Source of the DNA: Fusobacterium ulcerans ATCC 49185
GTDB taxonomy: Bacteria; Fusobacteriota; Fusobacteriia; Fusobacteriales; Fusobacteriaceae
Assembly: GCF_900683735.1 (NCBI RefSeq)
Contig: NZ_LR215979.1
Coordinates: 2,356,001-2,420,000 of the forward strand
Direction of reading: 5' to 3'
DNA length: 64,000 bases
Under the pieces are notes generated by a model, which saw only the letters and a program-made list of their open reading frames with translations, was not told where the DNA came from and made no database searches. This document shows positions 32,919 to 43,029 of the stretch, in pieces (position 1 is the stretch's first letter; the number at the start of each line of letters is the position of its first letter). Both the position numbers and the translations under genes were made by a program.

Positions 32919-34223
32919 TTAGATCATAAGATTGACTAAACAAAGTGCCCCTATGAACATTAATGTAACATTTATTTTTTTAAAATCACCAGTTACTAAA
33001 TGAAGAATTATGTAAGTAAGAAATCCTAAACTTAAACCTATACTGATACTATATGTTAAAGGCATCATTACAATAATGATAAATGCTGAAAATAAAGATT
33101 TCATATCTGTAAAATCTAAATCTTTAACATTTTTAAACATATATCCTCCAACTATGATAAGAGCTGGTGCAGTTGCATATGCAGGTACTACTCCTACTAT
33201 TGGTGAAAAGAATAATGCTCCTATAAACATTAGAGCTGTAACTACAGAAGCTAGTCCAGTTCTTGCACCAACAGCTATTCCTGCTGCTGATTCAACGAAA
33301 GTAGTTACTGTACTTGTTCCAAGCATAGATCCAAATATTGTAGCACTTACATCTGTATAAAGCATTCTTCCAAGACCTTTAATATGTCCCTTTTCATCTA
33401 CCATTCCTATTTGCTTAGAACAAGAAATAAGAGTTCCTAGTGTATCAAACAAGTCAACAAACATAAATGAAAATATTGGTCCTATCAAAGAAAGTTTTAA
33501 AGCTGATAAGATATCTAATTTCATAGCTATTGGAGCAATACTTGGAGGTAAAGATACTATTTGCCTAGGTATATCTACATTTCCAGTTATAAAAGCCAAA
33601 ATAGTTGAAACCATTATTCCAATAAGAATTCCACCTTTTACCTGTTCTATTTCCAATACCATAGCTACAACAAGCCCTACTATTCCTATTATTACAGGAA
33701 TTGTTATAGGCCCTAATGCTACTAAAGTTGCTGGACTTGCCACTACTAATCCAAGATTTTTAAGTCCTATCAAAGTAATGAACATTCCTATTCCTCCACC
33801 TACTGCTATTTTCAGTGGAAGAGGTATAGCATTTGCAATTCTCTCTCTTATTCCACCTATTGAAAGTATAAGGAAAAAGAATCCAGAAATAAATACAATA
33901 CCAAGTGCTGTTTCCCAAGGCACTCCTTTACCTAATACAAGAGTATAAGTAAAAAATGCATTTAATCCCATTCCAGGAGCCAATGCAAATGGTGCATTTG
34001 CCCAAACTCCAGATAATAAAGTTGCTATTGCTGAAGCCAGACAAGTTACTGTTATTAAAGCTCCAACATCCATCCCTGCATCTCCAAGTATTGATGGATT
34101 TACAAAGATAATATAAGACATTGCCAGAAATGTAGTTACTCCTCCAATAACTTCTTGTCTTATTGTGCTTCCTCTTTCAGATATTTTAAACATTCCTTCT
34201 AAAATACCATTGTTTTGTGACAT
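32919..34223 (-). CDS. NCS2 family purine permease (AzgA/PbuG-like)
   Basis: Proton-coupled nucleobase permease of 434 residues and about 13-14 membrane segments. Features: GGVTTFLAMSYIIFVNPSIL at the start, ALAPGMGLNAFFTY, FVDLFDTLGTLI and GTSTVTTFVESAAGIAVGAR, all hallmarks of the AzgA-like branch that carries guanine, hypoxanthine or adenine. AGGAGG lies 7 nt before the ATG. It is last in the alr-to-rlu run, with 23 nt to the pseudouridine synthase gene, leaving no room for a separate purine riboswitch. Confidence 0.93.
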   Translation of the reverse strand: MSQNNGILEGMFKISERGSTIRQEVIGGVTTFLAMSYIIFVNPSILGDAGMDVGALITVTCLASAIATLLSGVWANAPFALAPGMGLNAFFTYTLVLGKGVPWETALGIVFISGFFFLILSIGGIRERIANAIPLPLKIAVGGGIGMFITLIGLKNLGLVVASPATLVALGPITIPVIIGIVGLVVAMVLEIEQVKGGILIGIMVSTILAFITGNVDIPRQIVSLPPSIAPIAMKLDILSALKLSLIGPIFSFMFVDLFDTLGTLISCSKQIGMVDEKGHIKGLGRMLYTDVSATIFGSMLGTSTVTTFVESAAGIAVGARTGLASVVTALMFIGALFFSPIVGVVPAYATAPALIIVGGYMFKNVKDLDFTDMKSLFSAFIIIVMMPLTYSISIGLSLGFLTYIILHLVTGDFKKINVTLMFIGALCLVNLMI

Positions 34224-34246
34224 TTTCTTTCCTCCTATGTTAAAAT

Positions 34247-35119
34247 TTAATTACTACCAAGTCTTTTAATATATTCATCTGGAATAGGTAGATTTATCTC
34301 TATTCCATACTTATTTATTTTTAAGTAGTGAGAAAATAAATACATCATTTTCTCTTTTCCTCTTCCATATTTAGTGTCACCTATTATTGCATTTCCCATA
34401 TTAGCTAATTGAACTCTCAATTGGTGTGTTCTTCCACTTCCAAGAGTTCCTTCAAGAAGAGTACAGTCTTTTCCATATTTCTTTACTTTAAAAGAACTTA
34501 GACTTTCCTTTGCTCCTTCTTCAAATTCTTCTACTTCTATTACTTTATCTTCTATTTTTTTCAGATAACTTTTTATAGTAAATTCTTTCTCTTTTACTTT
34601 TCCCTCTACAAGTATATAGTATTTCTTGTCTATATTTCTATTTCTTATCTCTTCTGCTAATTCTCTAGCTGTTACCAAAGATTTAGCTCCTATAATTAAT
34701 CCAGAAGTTGCTTTATCGATTCTATTTACAAAATTAAAATTAGGATTTTTTAAATATCCTTTCAATAATTCTGATATTCCAAAATCATACCCACTTCCTT
34801 TATGCATAACCATATTATTTTTTTTATTAAAAATAAGGATGTTCTCATCTTCATAAACAATAGATTTTTTTATTTTTTCAATCCCTTTATCTTCAACATC
34901 TAATAGCTTTTCTTCTTTTGTTTCTCCACCTTTGAAGAAAACCTTTATCTCATCATTAAGTTGAAGTCTATAATTTTCTTTGCTTTTCTTACCATTAACT
35001 TTTATCTTTCCAGTTCTTATTCCTTTAAATATTTCAGTCAAAGGTATATCCTCATATTTTTTTCTAAGAAATTTGTCCAGTCTTACATCTTCATACTCTT
35101 TATCCACTATGTATTCCAT
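34247..35119 (-). CDS. RluA-family pseudouridine synthase
   Basis: rRNA or tRNA pseudouridine synthase of 290 residues. An N-terminal S4 RNA-binding domain (about 10-75) is followed by the catalytic domain with NFVNRIDKATSGLIIGAKS, where Asp in RIDKATSG is the catalytic residue, and GRTHQLRVQLANMGNAIIGD. The S4 domain fits RluC or RluD, which modify 23S rRNA; the target positions cannot be told apart here. It follows rodA by 7 nt. Confidence 0.92.
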   Translation of the reverse strand: MEYIVDKEYEDVRLDKFLRKKYEDIPLTEIFKGIRTGKIKVNGKKSKENYRLQLNDEIKVFFKGGETKEEKLLDVEDKGIEKIKKSIVYEDENILIFNKKNNMVMHKGSGYDFGISELLKGYLKNPNFNFVNRIDKATSGLIIGAKSLVTARELAEEIRNRNIDKKYYILVEGKVKEKEFTIKSYLKKIEDKVIEVEEFEEGAKESLSSFKVKKYGKDCTLLEGTLGSGRTHQLRVQLANMGNAIIGDTKYGRGKEKMMYLFSHYLKINKYGIEINLPIPDEYIKRLGSN

Positions 35120-35126
35120 ATTACTC

Positions 35127-36233
35127 CTAATCTCTATACATTTTCACACTTTGAACTATTCCAAGCATCATAAAACTTATTAAAAGAGATGTTCCTCCAT
35201 AGCTCATCAAAAGAAGAGGTTTCCCTGTTACTGGCATTATTCCCATTATCATTCCTACATTTATTATCAAATGAAATAAAAATACAGATGCTATTCCATA
35301 ACAAACCAGTCTTCCATATTTGTCCTCTGTAGTATCTGCTATATAGACTATCTGTAAAATCAGAATAAGATATAGTCCTAATAAAACAACTCCTCCAACA
35401 AATCCTCTCTCTTCCAAAAATACTGATCCTATAAAGTCTGTATGTGCTTCTGGAAGAAATCTCAGTTTACTTTGAGTACTGTTCAGAAATCCCTTTCCAT
35501 AAAGACCTCCTGAACCTATAGCTATCATAGACTGTGTTACATTCCATCCACTTCCTAAAAGGTCTGCTTCAGGATTTAAAAATGTAAGTACTCTCTGTTT
35601 TTGATAGTCTTTTAAAAAGAAGAAAAAGGCTGTAGGAACAGAGATTATTCCTGTAATAACCATTATTATTATTGATTTCCAGTCTATTCCATGTATAAAT
35701 ATGAGAACAAAATATGTCATCATAAGTATAAGAGCTGTTCCCAAATCAGGCTGTCTTAATATCAATAAAAATACTGGAAGAATATGAAGAAAAGATATCA
35801 TAACACTTTTTAATCCTATAAATCTATCTCTGTATTTTGAAACAAGAAATTCTGAAAAAGTTAAAATAACCAGTATCTTTCCTATTTCAGAAGGCTGTAC
35901 ACTTATAGGCCCAAGATCTATCCACCTTTGAGCTCCAAGTCTTTTTACTCCCACTACATATACTGAAAGGAGAACTAAAATATTAAAAATATAGATTAAT
36001 TTATAATATTTAGCATATTTTCTATAATCTACAAAAGAGAAAAATAGATATACAAAGATACCTATTACTCCCCAAAAAGCTTCTCTTTTATAAAAAAGAG
36101 CAGTCTTATGTATAGTAGCACTGTAAATTGTCAGTACACTTATCACAACGATAATTACTGCATTAAGCAGAAGAAGGTTGTTCATTTTTTTTATTTTTTT
36201 TAAAATCAAAGCTGTATCTCTGCTTTTTCCCAT
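35127..36233 (-). CDS. rodA: rod shape-determining RodA (SEDS glycosyltransferase)
   Basis: Polytopic SEDS-family peptidoglycan glycosyltransferase of 368 residues and about 10 membrane segments. Key parts: QPSEIGKILVIL, RQPDLGTALIL (with the catalytic Asp region near PDLG), FLPEAHTDFIGSV and TGKPLLLMSYGGTSLL near the C terminus. The last pattern, MSYGGTS, and the linkage to dut and envelope genes favour RodA over FtsW. It works with a class B PBP in cell elongation. It lies in the alr-lptFG run. Confidence 0.92.
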   Translation of the reverse strand: MGKSRDTALILKKIKKMNNLLLLNAVIIVVISVLTIYSATIHKTALFYKREAFWGVIGIFVYLFFSFVDYRKYAKYYKLIYIFNILVLLSVYVVGVKRLGAQRWIDLGPISVQPSEIGKILVILTFSEFLVSKYRDRFIGLKSVMISFLHILPVFLLILRQPDLGTALILMMTYFVLIFIHGIDWKSIIIMVITGIISVPTAFFFFLKDYQKQRVLTFLNPEADLLGSGWNVTQSMIAIGSGGLYGKGFLNSTQSKLRFLPEAHTDFIGSVFLEERGFVGGVVLLGLYLILILQIVYIADTTEDKYGRLVCYGIASVFLFHLIINVGMIMGIMPVTGKPLLLMSYGGTSLLISFMMLGIVQSVKMYRD

Positions 36234-36246
36234 ATACTGCTACTCC

Positions 36247-36687
36247 TTATTTCCCTGTATGACCAAATCCCCCTGCTCCTCTTTCAGTTTCATCTAAAGA
36301 ATCCACTTCTACAAATTCCATCTGTGCAACTTTATTTAAAACAAGCTGCCCTATTCTCTCTTGAGGATTTATTACATACTCATCTTTACTAAGATTTACC
36401 ATTATAACTTTTAATTCTCCTCTATAATCACTATCTATAGTTCCAGGTGTATTCAAAAGAGTTATTCCATGTTTGATTGCCAGTCCACTTCTAGGTCTTA
36501 CCTGAACTTCATATCCATCAGGTATAGCTATTTTAAGTCCTGTTGAAACTAATGCTCTCTCCAGTGATCTTAGTACTATTGGTTCTTCTATGTTTGCTCT
36601 CACATCCATTCCTGCTGAACCAGATGTTTCATATTTAGGAAGTGAAACATTTTCTTCTTTTACTACTTTTACTACAACTTTTTCCAT
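36247..36687 (-). CDS. dut: dUTP diphosphatase
   Basis: Trimeric dUTPase of 146 residues, keeping uracil out of DNA and giving dUMP for thymidylate synthesis. All five motifs are present: SAGMDVRA, RPRSGLAIKHGI, NTPGTIDSDYRGE, RIGQLVL and the C-terminal RGAGGFGHTG arm. GGAG lies 8 nt before the ATG. It is packed between the M16 peptidase gene and rodA with gaps of about 13 nt. Confidence 0.97.
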   Translation of the reverse strand: MEKVVVKVVKEENVSLPKYETSGSAGMDVRANIEEPIVLRSLERALVSTGLKIAIPDGYEVQVRPRSGLAIKHGITLLNTPGTIDSDYRGELKVIMVNLSKDEYVINPQERIGQLVLNKVAQMEFVEVDSLDETERGAGGFGHTGK

Positions 36688-36699
36688 TTATGATCTCCT

Positions 36700-37923
36700 T
36701 TATATATCTCCAAGTATTGTGCAAGAATAGAATTCCTCTTGGAATAAATATTCTGCTGTCTTTTTTATATCTTCTAATGTTATATTTTCTATTTTTGATA
36801 TTATCTCATCAATCTCAGTCACTCTTCCATAGAGCATATAAGTACTTGCCATTCTTGTCATTTTCCCTTTACTATTTTCAAGACTGAAAGTAAGCATACT
36901 TAAAAACTGATTTTTAGATTTTTGAAGTTCATATGGAGTTATTCCATTTTTCTTTATATCTTCAAATTCATCTTTGATTATATCTATAACTTCCTGATAG
37001 CTTTCTTTAGTAGTACCTGCATATATAGTAAAAAGTCCTCCCTCTATAAATGCTGTACCATAACTGTAAACTGAATAGGCTAATCCTCTTTCTTCTCTTA
37101 TCTTTTGAAATAATCTTGAACTCATATTTCCTGCAAGTACACTTGAAATTATAGCTCCTGGATACTTCATATCTTCTATCTGACTGTTTCCTCTTGTATT
37201 AAAACAAAGATGTACTTGATTAGTTTCCCTCTTTATTCTGTTTTCTCCATTATTTATTGTAAAAGAGGCATCCATATCTCTTTTAAAATTACTATCTCTA
37301 AATTTTCCCAACCCTTTATTTAATTCTTCTACTACATGGTCATAATCTATTTTTCCAGCAACAGATACTACAAGATTTGATGCTACATACTGTTCATCAA
37401 AATATTTTAAAAATTTCTCTCTAGTTATATTATTAAGACTTTCTATAGTTCCCAATACTATATTTGATTGAACTCCAGTTATTGCATATTTTACATTTTC
37501 ATCATGCACTATCTCTTCTGGAATATCATCATACATTCTTATCTCTTCTATTATTACATTTCTCTCTTTATCTAAATTTTCCTGTGTAAAAGTAGAATTT
37601 AAAAACATGTCTGATAATACATCTATACCTGTATCAATTTTACTTGAAAGCATCTGTATATAGTAAGCGGTCATATCTCTGCTTGTATAAGCATTTATTA
37701 ATCCACCTTCATTGTCTATTAATTCAGATATTTCTTTTGCACTTCTAGTTTTTGTTCCTTTAAACATCATATGTTCTATAAAATGAGAAACTCCACTCTC
37801 ATCTGGATATTCATTTCTTGATCCTGTATTAACAAATATCCCTAGACTTACAGTACTTACACTGTCTATATTTTCCATTAAAACAGGTATGCCATTGTCT
37901 AATCTTCTTATTTCTATGTTCAT
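36700..37923 (-). CDS. M16 family zinc metallopeptidase
   Basis: Insulinase-like (pitrilysin) peptidase of 407 residues, similar to the YmxG/PqqL type mitochondrial processing peptidase relatives. The inverted zinc motif is HFIEHMMFKG (H-x-x-E-H, near 47-51), and the distal glutamate follows in ERNVIIEEIRMYDD. The second half has the R-Y-like substrate pair in RGLAYSVYSY. The enzyme may trim exported or damaged peptides. It is located between lptG and dut. Confidence 0.92.
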   Translation of the reverse strand: MNIEIRRLDNGIPVLMENIDSVSTVSLGIFVNTGSRNEYPDESGVSHFIEHMMFKGTKTRSAKEISELIDNEGGLINAYTSRDMTAYYIQMLSSKIDTGIDVLSDMFLNSTFTQENLDKERNVIIEEIRMYDDIPEEIVHDENVKYAITGVQSNIVLGTIESLNNITREKFLKYFDEQYVASNLVVSVAGKIDYDHVVEELNKGLGKFRDSNFKRDMDASFTINNGENRIKRETNQVHLCFNTRGNSQIEDMKYPGAIISSVLAGNMSSRLFQKIREERGLAYSVYSYGTAFIEGGLFTIYAGTTKESYQEVIDIIKDEFEDIKKNGITPYELQKSKNQFLSMLTFSLENSKGKMTRMASTYMLYGRVTEIDEIISKIENITLEDIKKTAEYLFQEEFYSCTILGDI

Positions 37924-37938
37924 TCACTCACTCCACTC

Positions 37939-39027
37939 TTAATATTCTGCTCTATACATAAAATATATTCCAATTCCTAAAAAAATTATATTAGGAATCC
38001 ATCCACTGACAAATGGATTTAAAAATCCATTTATACTCAAAGCTTCAAAAGAAGCCTGTACTATATAATATCCATAACCTAAAGCTACAGATAATGCCAT
38101 ACTTATTGCTGAAGCTCCTCTTACATATCTGCTTCCAAGTGAAAGACCTAAGAAGGAGATTATGAAACTTGAGAAAGGAAAAGAATATCTATTTCCTATT
38201 TCAACAAGTAATTCTCTTGTATCTCCACCTATACTTTTTATCTCTCTTATAGATTTTTTCAATTCTTTTATTGTAAGAGTTTTGGGTTCTACACTTTTTG
38301 TTATGAACTTATCTGGTTCATCATCATATTTATCCTCTGTAAAAATCTTTACTTCTTTTGCTTTTTCCAGTTTTTCTCCATTATAAATATTAGCATCTTT
38401 CAATACCCATACTTTTTTACTAAAATTATATCTTCCTTCTTTTGCAGTAACTATTCTTTCAACTTTATCAAAACTTTCATTCAAATCAACTATTTCAATA
38501 TTCTCACTAAAACCAGTTTCTCTATTTATTTTCCCCATAAGATAAACATAGTTTGAATTTTCCCCTCTTAGAAAAGCATTTCTCTTTTCTGCTGGCATTT
38601 CTCTTCTGGATCTGTCCCCATCTTTTATCTCTCTGTTTTTTCTTACAGAATAAGGATAGAGACTATCATTTATAAAAAATACAATTACAGCTATTACTGC
38701 TGAAATAAGGATAGGAAAAAGTACTATTCTTTTAAAACTTATTCCAGCTGTTTTTAAAGATATGATTTCAAGATTGGAAGCCATGGAACTTATTGTCATC
38801 AATGAACCTAATAATACTGCTAAAGGTGCTACATCTATTAATATTTTTGGTATCATTGTAAGAATATAAAATATTGATTCATTAGCTGAAAATCTTCCAT
38901 CACTTACATATCTTATAACTTTAAACAATTGACTTACTAAAAATATCCCTACAAAAGCTATCAGACTGAGGAAAAATGATTTTATAAAATTTTTACTTAT
39001 GTATCCATCTATTATTTTTATTTTCAT
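37939..39027 (-). CDS. lptG: LPS export permease LptG-like
   Basis: One of two YjgP/YjgQ-type permeases forming the LptB2FG ABC transporter that extracts LPS from the inner membrane. At 362 residues it has six hydrophobic segments and a periplasmic beta-jellyroll domain (about 130-265), as usual. ISLKTAGISFKRIVLFP is the coupling helix region that contacts LptB. The assignment as LptG rather than LptF rests on order after its partner and is not certain. It abuts the partner gene with no gap. Confidence 0.85.
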   Translation of the reverse strand: MKIKIIDGYISKNFIKSFFLSLIAFVGIFLVSQLFKVIRYVSDGRFSANESIFYILTMIPKILIDVAPLAVLLGSLMTISSMASNLEIISLKTAGISFKRIVLFPILISAVIAVIVFFINDSLYPYSVRKNREIKDGDRSRREMPAEKRNAFLRGENSNYVYLMGKINRETGFSENIEIVDLNESFDKVERIVTAKEGRYNFSKKVWVLKDANIYNGEKLEKAKEVKIFTEDKYDDEPDKFITKSVEPKTLTIKELKKSIREIKSIGGDTRELLVEIGNRYSFPFSSFIISFLGLSLGSRYVRGASAISMALSVALGYGYYIVQASFEALSINGFLNPFVSGWIPNIIFLGIGIYFMYRAEY

Positions 39028-40104
39028 TTATATCCCCCTAGATTTTTTCTTATAGAAATAGAAAGTCACTAAAAATAAAATTATATTTGGTGTCCATACT
39101 CCTATGAATGGAGGAATTTTACCTCTATTAGCCATAACCATTCCTATATTCAGAAATGTTATATATGAAAATATTACTGCAAGGCTTAAAGCAAAATTAG
39201 CTCCTTTTCCACTTCTATGATGCCCTATGGAAATAAATACCCCAAGCAAAGAAAGCATTATTGTAGATAGTGGCAGAGCCAGCTTTCTATTTATCTCTAC
39301 CTTATATGGTACTTTTTCATTTTTAGGAAGCTCTTTCATTTCTTTAATGAGCATACTTATACTCATAGCTTCTATATCCTTTACTTTAATATCTATTCCA
39401 TCAAAATAAGCAGTAAGAGGTACTCTTTTATCATCAAATTCTCCTCTTAGTTTTTCTTTTCCATCTTTATCAAAATCATAAAATTTAGAATCTGTTATTA
39501 TCATTGAAGAATCTTTCCAATATGCCTCTTTTCCAACTAATACAGTAGGAAAAGCTACATCTTCATCTTTCTGAAATATAAGTACTCCTTGAGCTATTCT
39601 GTCCTTTCCTTCTATTCTGTCTATATAGAGATTATATTCATCAACTTCATCTATAAAAGTTTTCTCTTTTAACTGAAATACAGGATTTTCATAAGCTATC
39701 TTAGTTGTTATATATTGAAGCTTGCTGAATGATCTTGGAATTATACTTTCTTGAAGGAAAAATATAAAAAGCGTAGTAATAGAAGCTAGAATAAATATAG
39801 GTTTTATAATCTCTCTAAGATCCATCCCTATAGAACTCATAGCTGTTGCCTCACTAGTTCTTGTAAATTTTGAAAATGTCAGCATTACCCCTAAAAATAT
39901 TCCCATAGGAATAGTTTGAGACAGAATAGGTGGAAGATAAAATGATAATATCCTCATTATGTCAATTATTGATATCCCTTTTACTATTATATTTTCCATC
40001 ATAGCCACTATGATATCTATCAGGAAAATAAATGTAAATAAAGAGATCCCAAATAATATTGGCATTTTCACCTCTTCTAAAATATATTTTTCTATTATTT
40101 TCAT
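39028..40104 (-). CDS. lptF: LPS export permease LptF-like
   Basis: Partner permease of the LPS exporter, 358 residues. N-terminal segments contain FLPPILSQTIPMGIFLGVML, the coupling helix is SEATAMSSIGMDLREI, and the periplasmic domain spans about 130-250. The last part has two or three segments with TIMLSLLGVFISIGHH. Its stop abuts the start of the second permease, implying coupled translation and a 1:1 ratio. lptB lies about 8 kb away in another run. Confidence 0.85.
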   Translation of the reverse strand: MKIIEKYILEEVKMPILFGISLFTFIFLIDIIVAMMENIIVKGISIIDIMRILSFYLPPILSQTIPMGIFLGVMLTFSKFTRTSEATAMSSIGMDLREIIKPIFILASITTLFIFFLQESIIPRSFSKLQYITTKIAYENPVFQLKEKTFIDEVDEYNLYIDRIEGKDRIAQGVLIFQKDEDVAFPTVLVGKEAYWKDSSMIITDSKFYDFDKDGKEKLRGEFDDKRVPLTAYFDGIDIKVKDIEAMSISMLIKEMKELPKNEKVPYKVEINRKLALPLSTIMLSLLGVFISIGHHRSGKGANFALSLAVIFSYITFLNIGMVMANRGKIPPFIGVWTPNIILFLVTFYFYKKKSRGI

Positions 40105-40113
40105 AAATTTCTC

Positions 40114-40647
40114 CTAAAAAAGTTTATTAACATATCTATTAATTAATTCCAGATTTTTTAATTCTTTTATTTTATCTTGGAAAACTTCAGGTACATATTT
40201 TTCTATATTTGGAACCACTTCCAAAAAAACTTCATTTGTGTAACTTCCCTTAGAATATTTCTTTAGACTTTTATACATATCTGTTGAATAGTTGTAGATT
40301 AAAAGAATCAGAACAGAAAGAAGTATTCCCTTAGCTATTCCAATTACTCCTCCTAAAATTCTTGTCACTATTCCCTTGCTTTGATTTTTAAGTATATTTC
40401 TTACTAAATGTATTACAATTCCAAGTAAAATATATACTGCCCAAAAAGTTATTATATATGTTATAAAATAACGATCTTTATCTTTTGATAATCCTAAGAA
40501 TTCTATTACAGCTGGAGTATATTTTTTAGCAATAATAAAATTTACTACCAGTCCAAAGATAGCTAAAAATTCAACAAACAATCCATTTCTCAATCCATAA
40601 AGGAGAGATAAAACTATTATGACTCCTACTAATATATCTAAATACAT
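40114..40647 (-). CDS. CvpA family membrane protein
   Basis: Membrane protein of 177 residues with four hydrophobic segments, similar to colicin V production protein CvpA. Typical pieces: MYLDILVGVIIVLSLLYGLR at the start (GxxxGxxxG-like helix 1) and TRILGGVIGIAKGILLSVLI. Function is still unclear in most bacteria, with links to envelope stress and, in some, purine gene clusters. The start at 40647 is an ATG with GGTGG 5 nt upstream; a GTG 9 nt earlier overlaps that site. Confidence 0.82.
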   Translation of the reverse strand: MYLDILVGVIIVLSLLYGLRNGLFVEFLAIFGLVVNFIIAKKYTPAVIEFLGLSKDKDRYFITYIITFWAVYILLGIVIHLVRNILKNQSKGIVTRILGGVIGIAKGILLSVLILLIYNYSTDMYKSLKKYSKGSYTNEVFLEVVPNIEKYVPEVFQDKIKELKNLELINRYVNKLF

Positions 40648-40661
40648 CCCTACCACCTTTC

Positions 40662-41843
40662 TTAGTTATCTACTATTTTTACCCATAAAGCTTTTAAATA
40701 CAAAGTTTCTGGCACATGAAGTATCCATGGATGATCCTCTGGCTGATAATTTATTCCTATCACTTGAAGAAGTTTTCCATTTTTAGATGCTGCCATTCTT
40801 GTCACTTCTATCAAATCCTGAAGAGTTATATGATAGGCACATGTTATTACTCCAAGTATTCCCCCTTCATTTAAAAGTTTAAAACTGTCATCACAAAGAT
40901 CAAAGAAAAAATCTCTCCCTCTATGTATATCAGCTTTCCTTTTTATTAAAGATGGAGGATCTAATGTAATCACATCAAATTTTTCTCCTCTTCCTATTAG
41001 AGTTTTAAGAAGAAGAAAAGCATCTCCTTCCATAGTTACAAAATCTCCTGTAAATTCATTTAAAGTATAATTTTCTCTGCATAATTCCAATGCATGAGGT
41101 TCTTTATCTATAGCTGTTACTTTTTTACAGTTTTCTTTCAAAGCAGCCATTGAAAATCCTCCACTGCTTGAAAATACATCTAAGAATTTTGTATCCTTTG
41201 TAAGATATTTTCTTATAAACTTTCTTGAATCTCTCTGATCTAAGAAAAATCCAGTTTTTTGTCCATCTATTATATCTATACTATATTTAAGACCATTGTC
41301 TTCCATTATAACTCTTTCAGGTATTTCTCCAAAAACTATTCCTGTTTTCTGTTCCACCCCTTCAAGAGTTCTATTTTCAACATCACTTCTCTCATATATA
41401 CCTTTTGGTTTCATTACTTTTTTAATGCTATTTATTATATCCTGTCTAAAAGTTTCCACTCCAGAATTTCTAAACTGCACAGATACATACTTGTCAAATT
41501 TATCTATAATTAACCCAGGTATTCCATCTCCTTCTGAAAAAAAAGCTCTTATACAATTAGTTTCATTAAAAAGATGTTCTCTTTTTTTATAAGCTTTTCT
41601 AATTTTTTCAAGAATAAAATTTTTATCTATTTTCTCATCTTTTGTAGTAAGTATTCTCACAAAAGCTGATGTAGAATCTGTTACATATCCTCTTCCTACA
41701 AAAGCCATATCAGATGAACATACATCTACTATATCTCCAGTTTTTACATTTCCTATTATAGTTTTTATCTCATCCTTGAAAACATTGGGATAGAAATTTA
41801 TTATCTTCTTCTCTTTACCACTTATTAATATAATTTTTGTCAT
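40662..41843 (-). CDS. class I SAM-dependent rRNA methyltransferase (RlmI-like)
   Basis: RNA cytosine-C5 methyltransferase of the RlmI family, 393 residues. An N-terminal PUA domain (about 1-80) is followed by an EEHEE-like middle and the Rossmann domain: KFLDVFSSSGGFSMAALKEN (SAM loop), ITLDPPSLIKRK (motif IV, substrate-binding DPPS) and VITCAYHIT, whose Cys would be the catalytic nucleophile. The expected target is 23S rRNA m5C. It lies between cvpA and alr with short gaps. Confidence 0.88.
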   Translation of the reverse strand: MTKIILISGKEKKIINFYPNVFKDEIKTIIGNVKTGDIVDVCSSDMAFVGRGYVTDSTSAFVRILTTKDEKIDKNFILEKIRKAYKKREHLFNETNCIRAFFSEGDGIPGLIIDKFDKYVSVQFRNSGVETFRQDIINSIKKVMKPKGIYERSDVENRTLEGVEQKTGIVFGEIPERVIMEDNGLKYSIDIIDGQKTGFFLDQRDSRKFIRKYLTKDTKFLDVFSSSGGFSMAALKENCKKVTAIDKEPHALELCRENYTLNEFTGDFVTMEGDAFLLLKTLIGRGEKFDVITLDPPSLIKRKADIHRGRDFFFDLCDDSFKLLNEGGILGVITCAYHITLQDLIEVTRMAASKNGKLLQVIGINYQPEDHPWILHVPETLYLKALWVKIVDN

Positions 41844-41855
41844 TAGCTCTCCTTT

Positions 41856-42950
41856 TTATCTTGTTATTAAATATGGAGTACCATTCTTTTTGTAGACTCT
41901 ATATACTCTTCTTCCTATCCCTGTCAATATATCCCAAGTTGATTTATGGATAGAATTTATTTCTTCTATTATATCATCTCTTATAACAATTGCTTCAGTA
42001 CCTATATTTATTTTTTTCAAAATTGATTCTGGTATTTTTACCATACACATATCCATACATATCTCTCCAACTATTGGACATTTTTCTCCTTCGATTAAAG
42101 CATATGTTTTATTGGAAAATTCCTTTTTCATACCATCAGCATATCCTATAGCAAGAGTGGCAAAAGTTTCTCCCTCTTTCAATTTTACAGTTCTTCCATA
42201 AGATATATATGAATCCTCTTCAAGAGTTCTTATAAAGAGTATTCTGGTTTTCATTGTAAAAACCCTTTTGAACCCTGGTATTCTTTCATTTCCCAACATA
42301 CCATACATACATATACCAGCTCTTACTAGATTTCCTTTAAATCCATCATTGAATCTAAGTATTCCACCACTATTTAAAATATGTATATATTTTATATTTT
42401 TATACTCTTCAAATATTTTAAATTTATTTATCTGTTCTTTAGTATAATTATATGCTTCATCACTCATTCCATCTGCATCAGAAAGATGTGAATAAATACC
42501 AATTACTTTTATACCTTTTTCTGCACAGTAATCTACTGCTTCTTTTCCTTTTTCAGGAGTAAATCCTAATCTTCCCATACCAGTATCTATTTTGATATGT
42601 ATTTCTGCATCTATTTTATTGGATTCTAAAAATTCTACCTGTCTCATACTGCTTATAGTTATTTGAAAATGTTTCTCTGCAGCTATTTCTATCTCATCAT
42701 TAAAAAGTGAACCTAATATAAGTATCTCTTCTTCTATTCCGCCTTCTCTTAGTTCCATTGCTTCTTCTAAAGAGGCTACTCCAAAGATTTCAACTCCATG
42801 TTTTGAAAGCTCTTTAGCAGTTTCGATAGCTCCGAATCCATAACTATTAGCTTTTATAACTCCTAATACATTCGTGCCATGGACTAATTCTTTAATTTTA
42901 TCTAGATTATATTTTAAATTGTCCATATCGATTTCTAACCAAGCTCTCAT
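41856..42950 (-). CDS. alr: alanine racemase
   Basis: PLP-dependent racemase giving D-alanine for peptidoglycan, 364 residues. The PLP lysine is K33 in GVIKANSYGFGA, the other catalytic Tyr lies in SYISYGRTVKLKEG, and AGICMYGML is the PLP-phosphate loop region. Together with murI it provides both D-amino acids of the stem peptide. It is the first gene of the alr-to-NCS2 run. GGGAG lies upstream. A GC-rich hairpin separates it from secF. Confidence 0.95.
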   Translation of the reverse strand: MRAWLEIDMDNLKYNLDKIKELVHGTNVLGVIKANSYGFGAIETAKELSKHGVEIFGVASLEEAMELREGGIEEEILILGSLFNDEIEIAAEKHFQITISSMRQVEFLESNKIDAEIHIKIDTGMGRLGFTPEKGKEAVDYCAEKGIKVIGIYSHLSDADGMSDEAYNYTKEQINKFKIFEEYKNIKYIHILNSGGILRFNDGFKGNLVRAGICMYGMLGNERIPGFKRVFTMKTRILFIRTLEEDSYISYGRTVKLKEGETFATLAIGYADGMKKEFSNKTYALIEGEKCPIVGEICMDMCMVKIPESILKKINIGTEAIVIRDDIIEEINSIHKSTWDILTGIGRRVYRVYKKNGTPYLITR

Positions 42951-42989
42951 TTTTCCTATGCTCCCTTTTCTATTATGATTTAAATTTAT

Positions 42990-43029
42990 AGAGGGCGACT
43001 TTAAAATTTCTCATTTTCAGCTGCCCTCT
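42990..43029 (-). terminator. hairpin between secF and alr
   Basis: AGAGGGC and GCCCTCT (43023-43029 with 42990-42996) form a 7-bp GC-rich stem with a 26-nt loop. It lies 24 nt after the secF stop. A U tail is missing on the minus strand, so it may be a weak terminator or an mRNA-processing/stability element ahead of alr. Confidence 0.4.

Noticed and set aside
34224-34246. Purine riboswitch before the NCS2 permease
   Set aside because: Only 23 nt separate it from the pseudouridine synthase gene, leaving no room.
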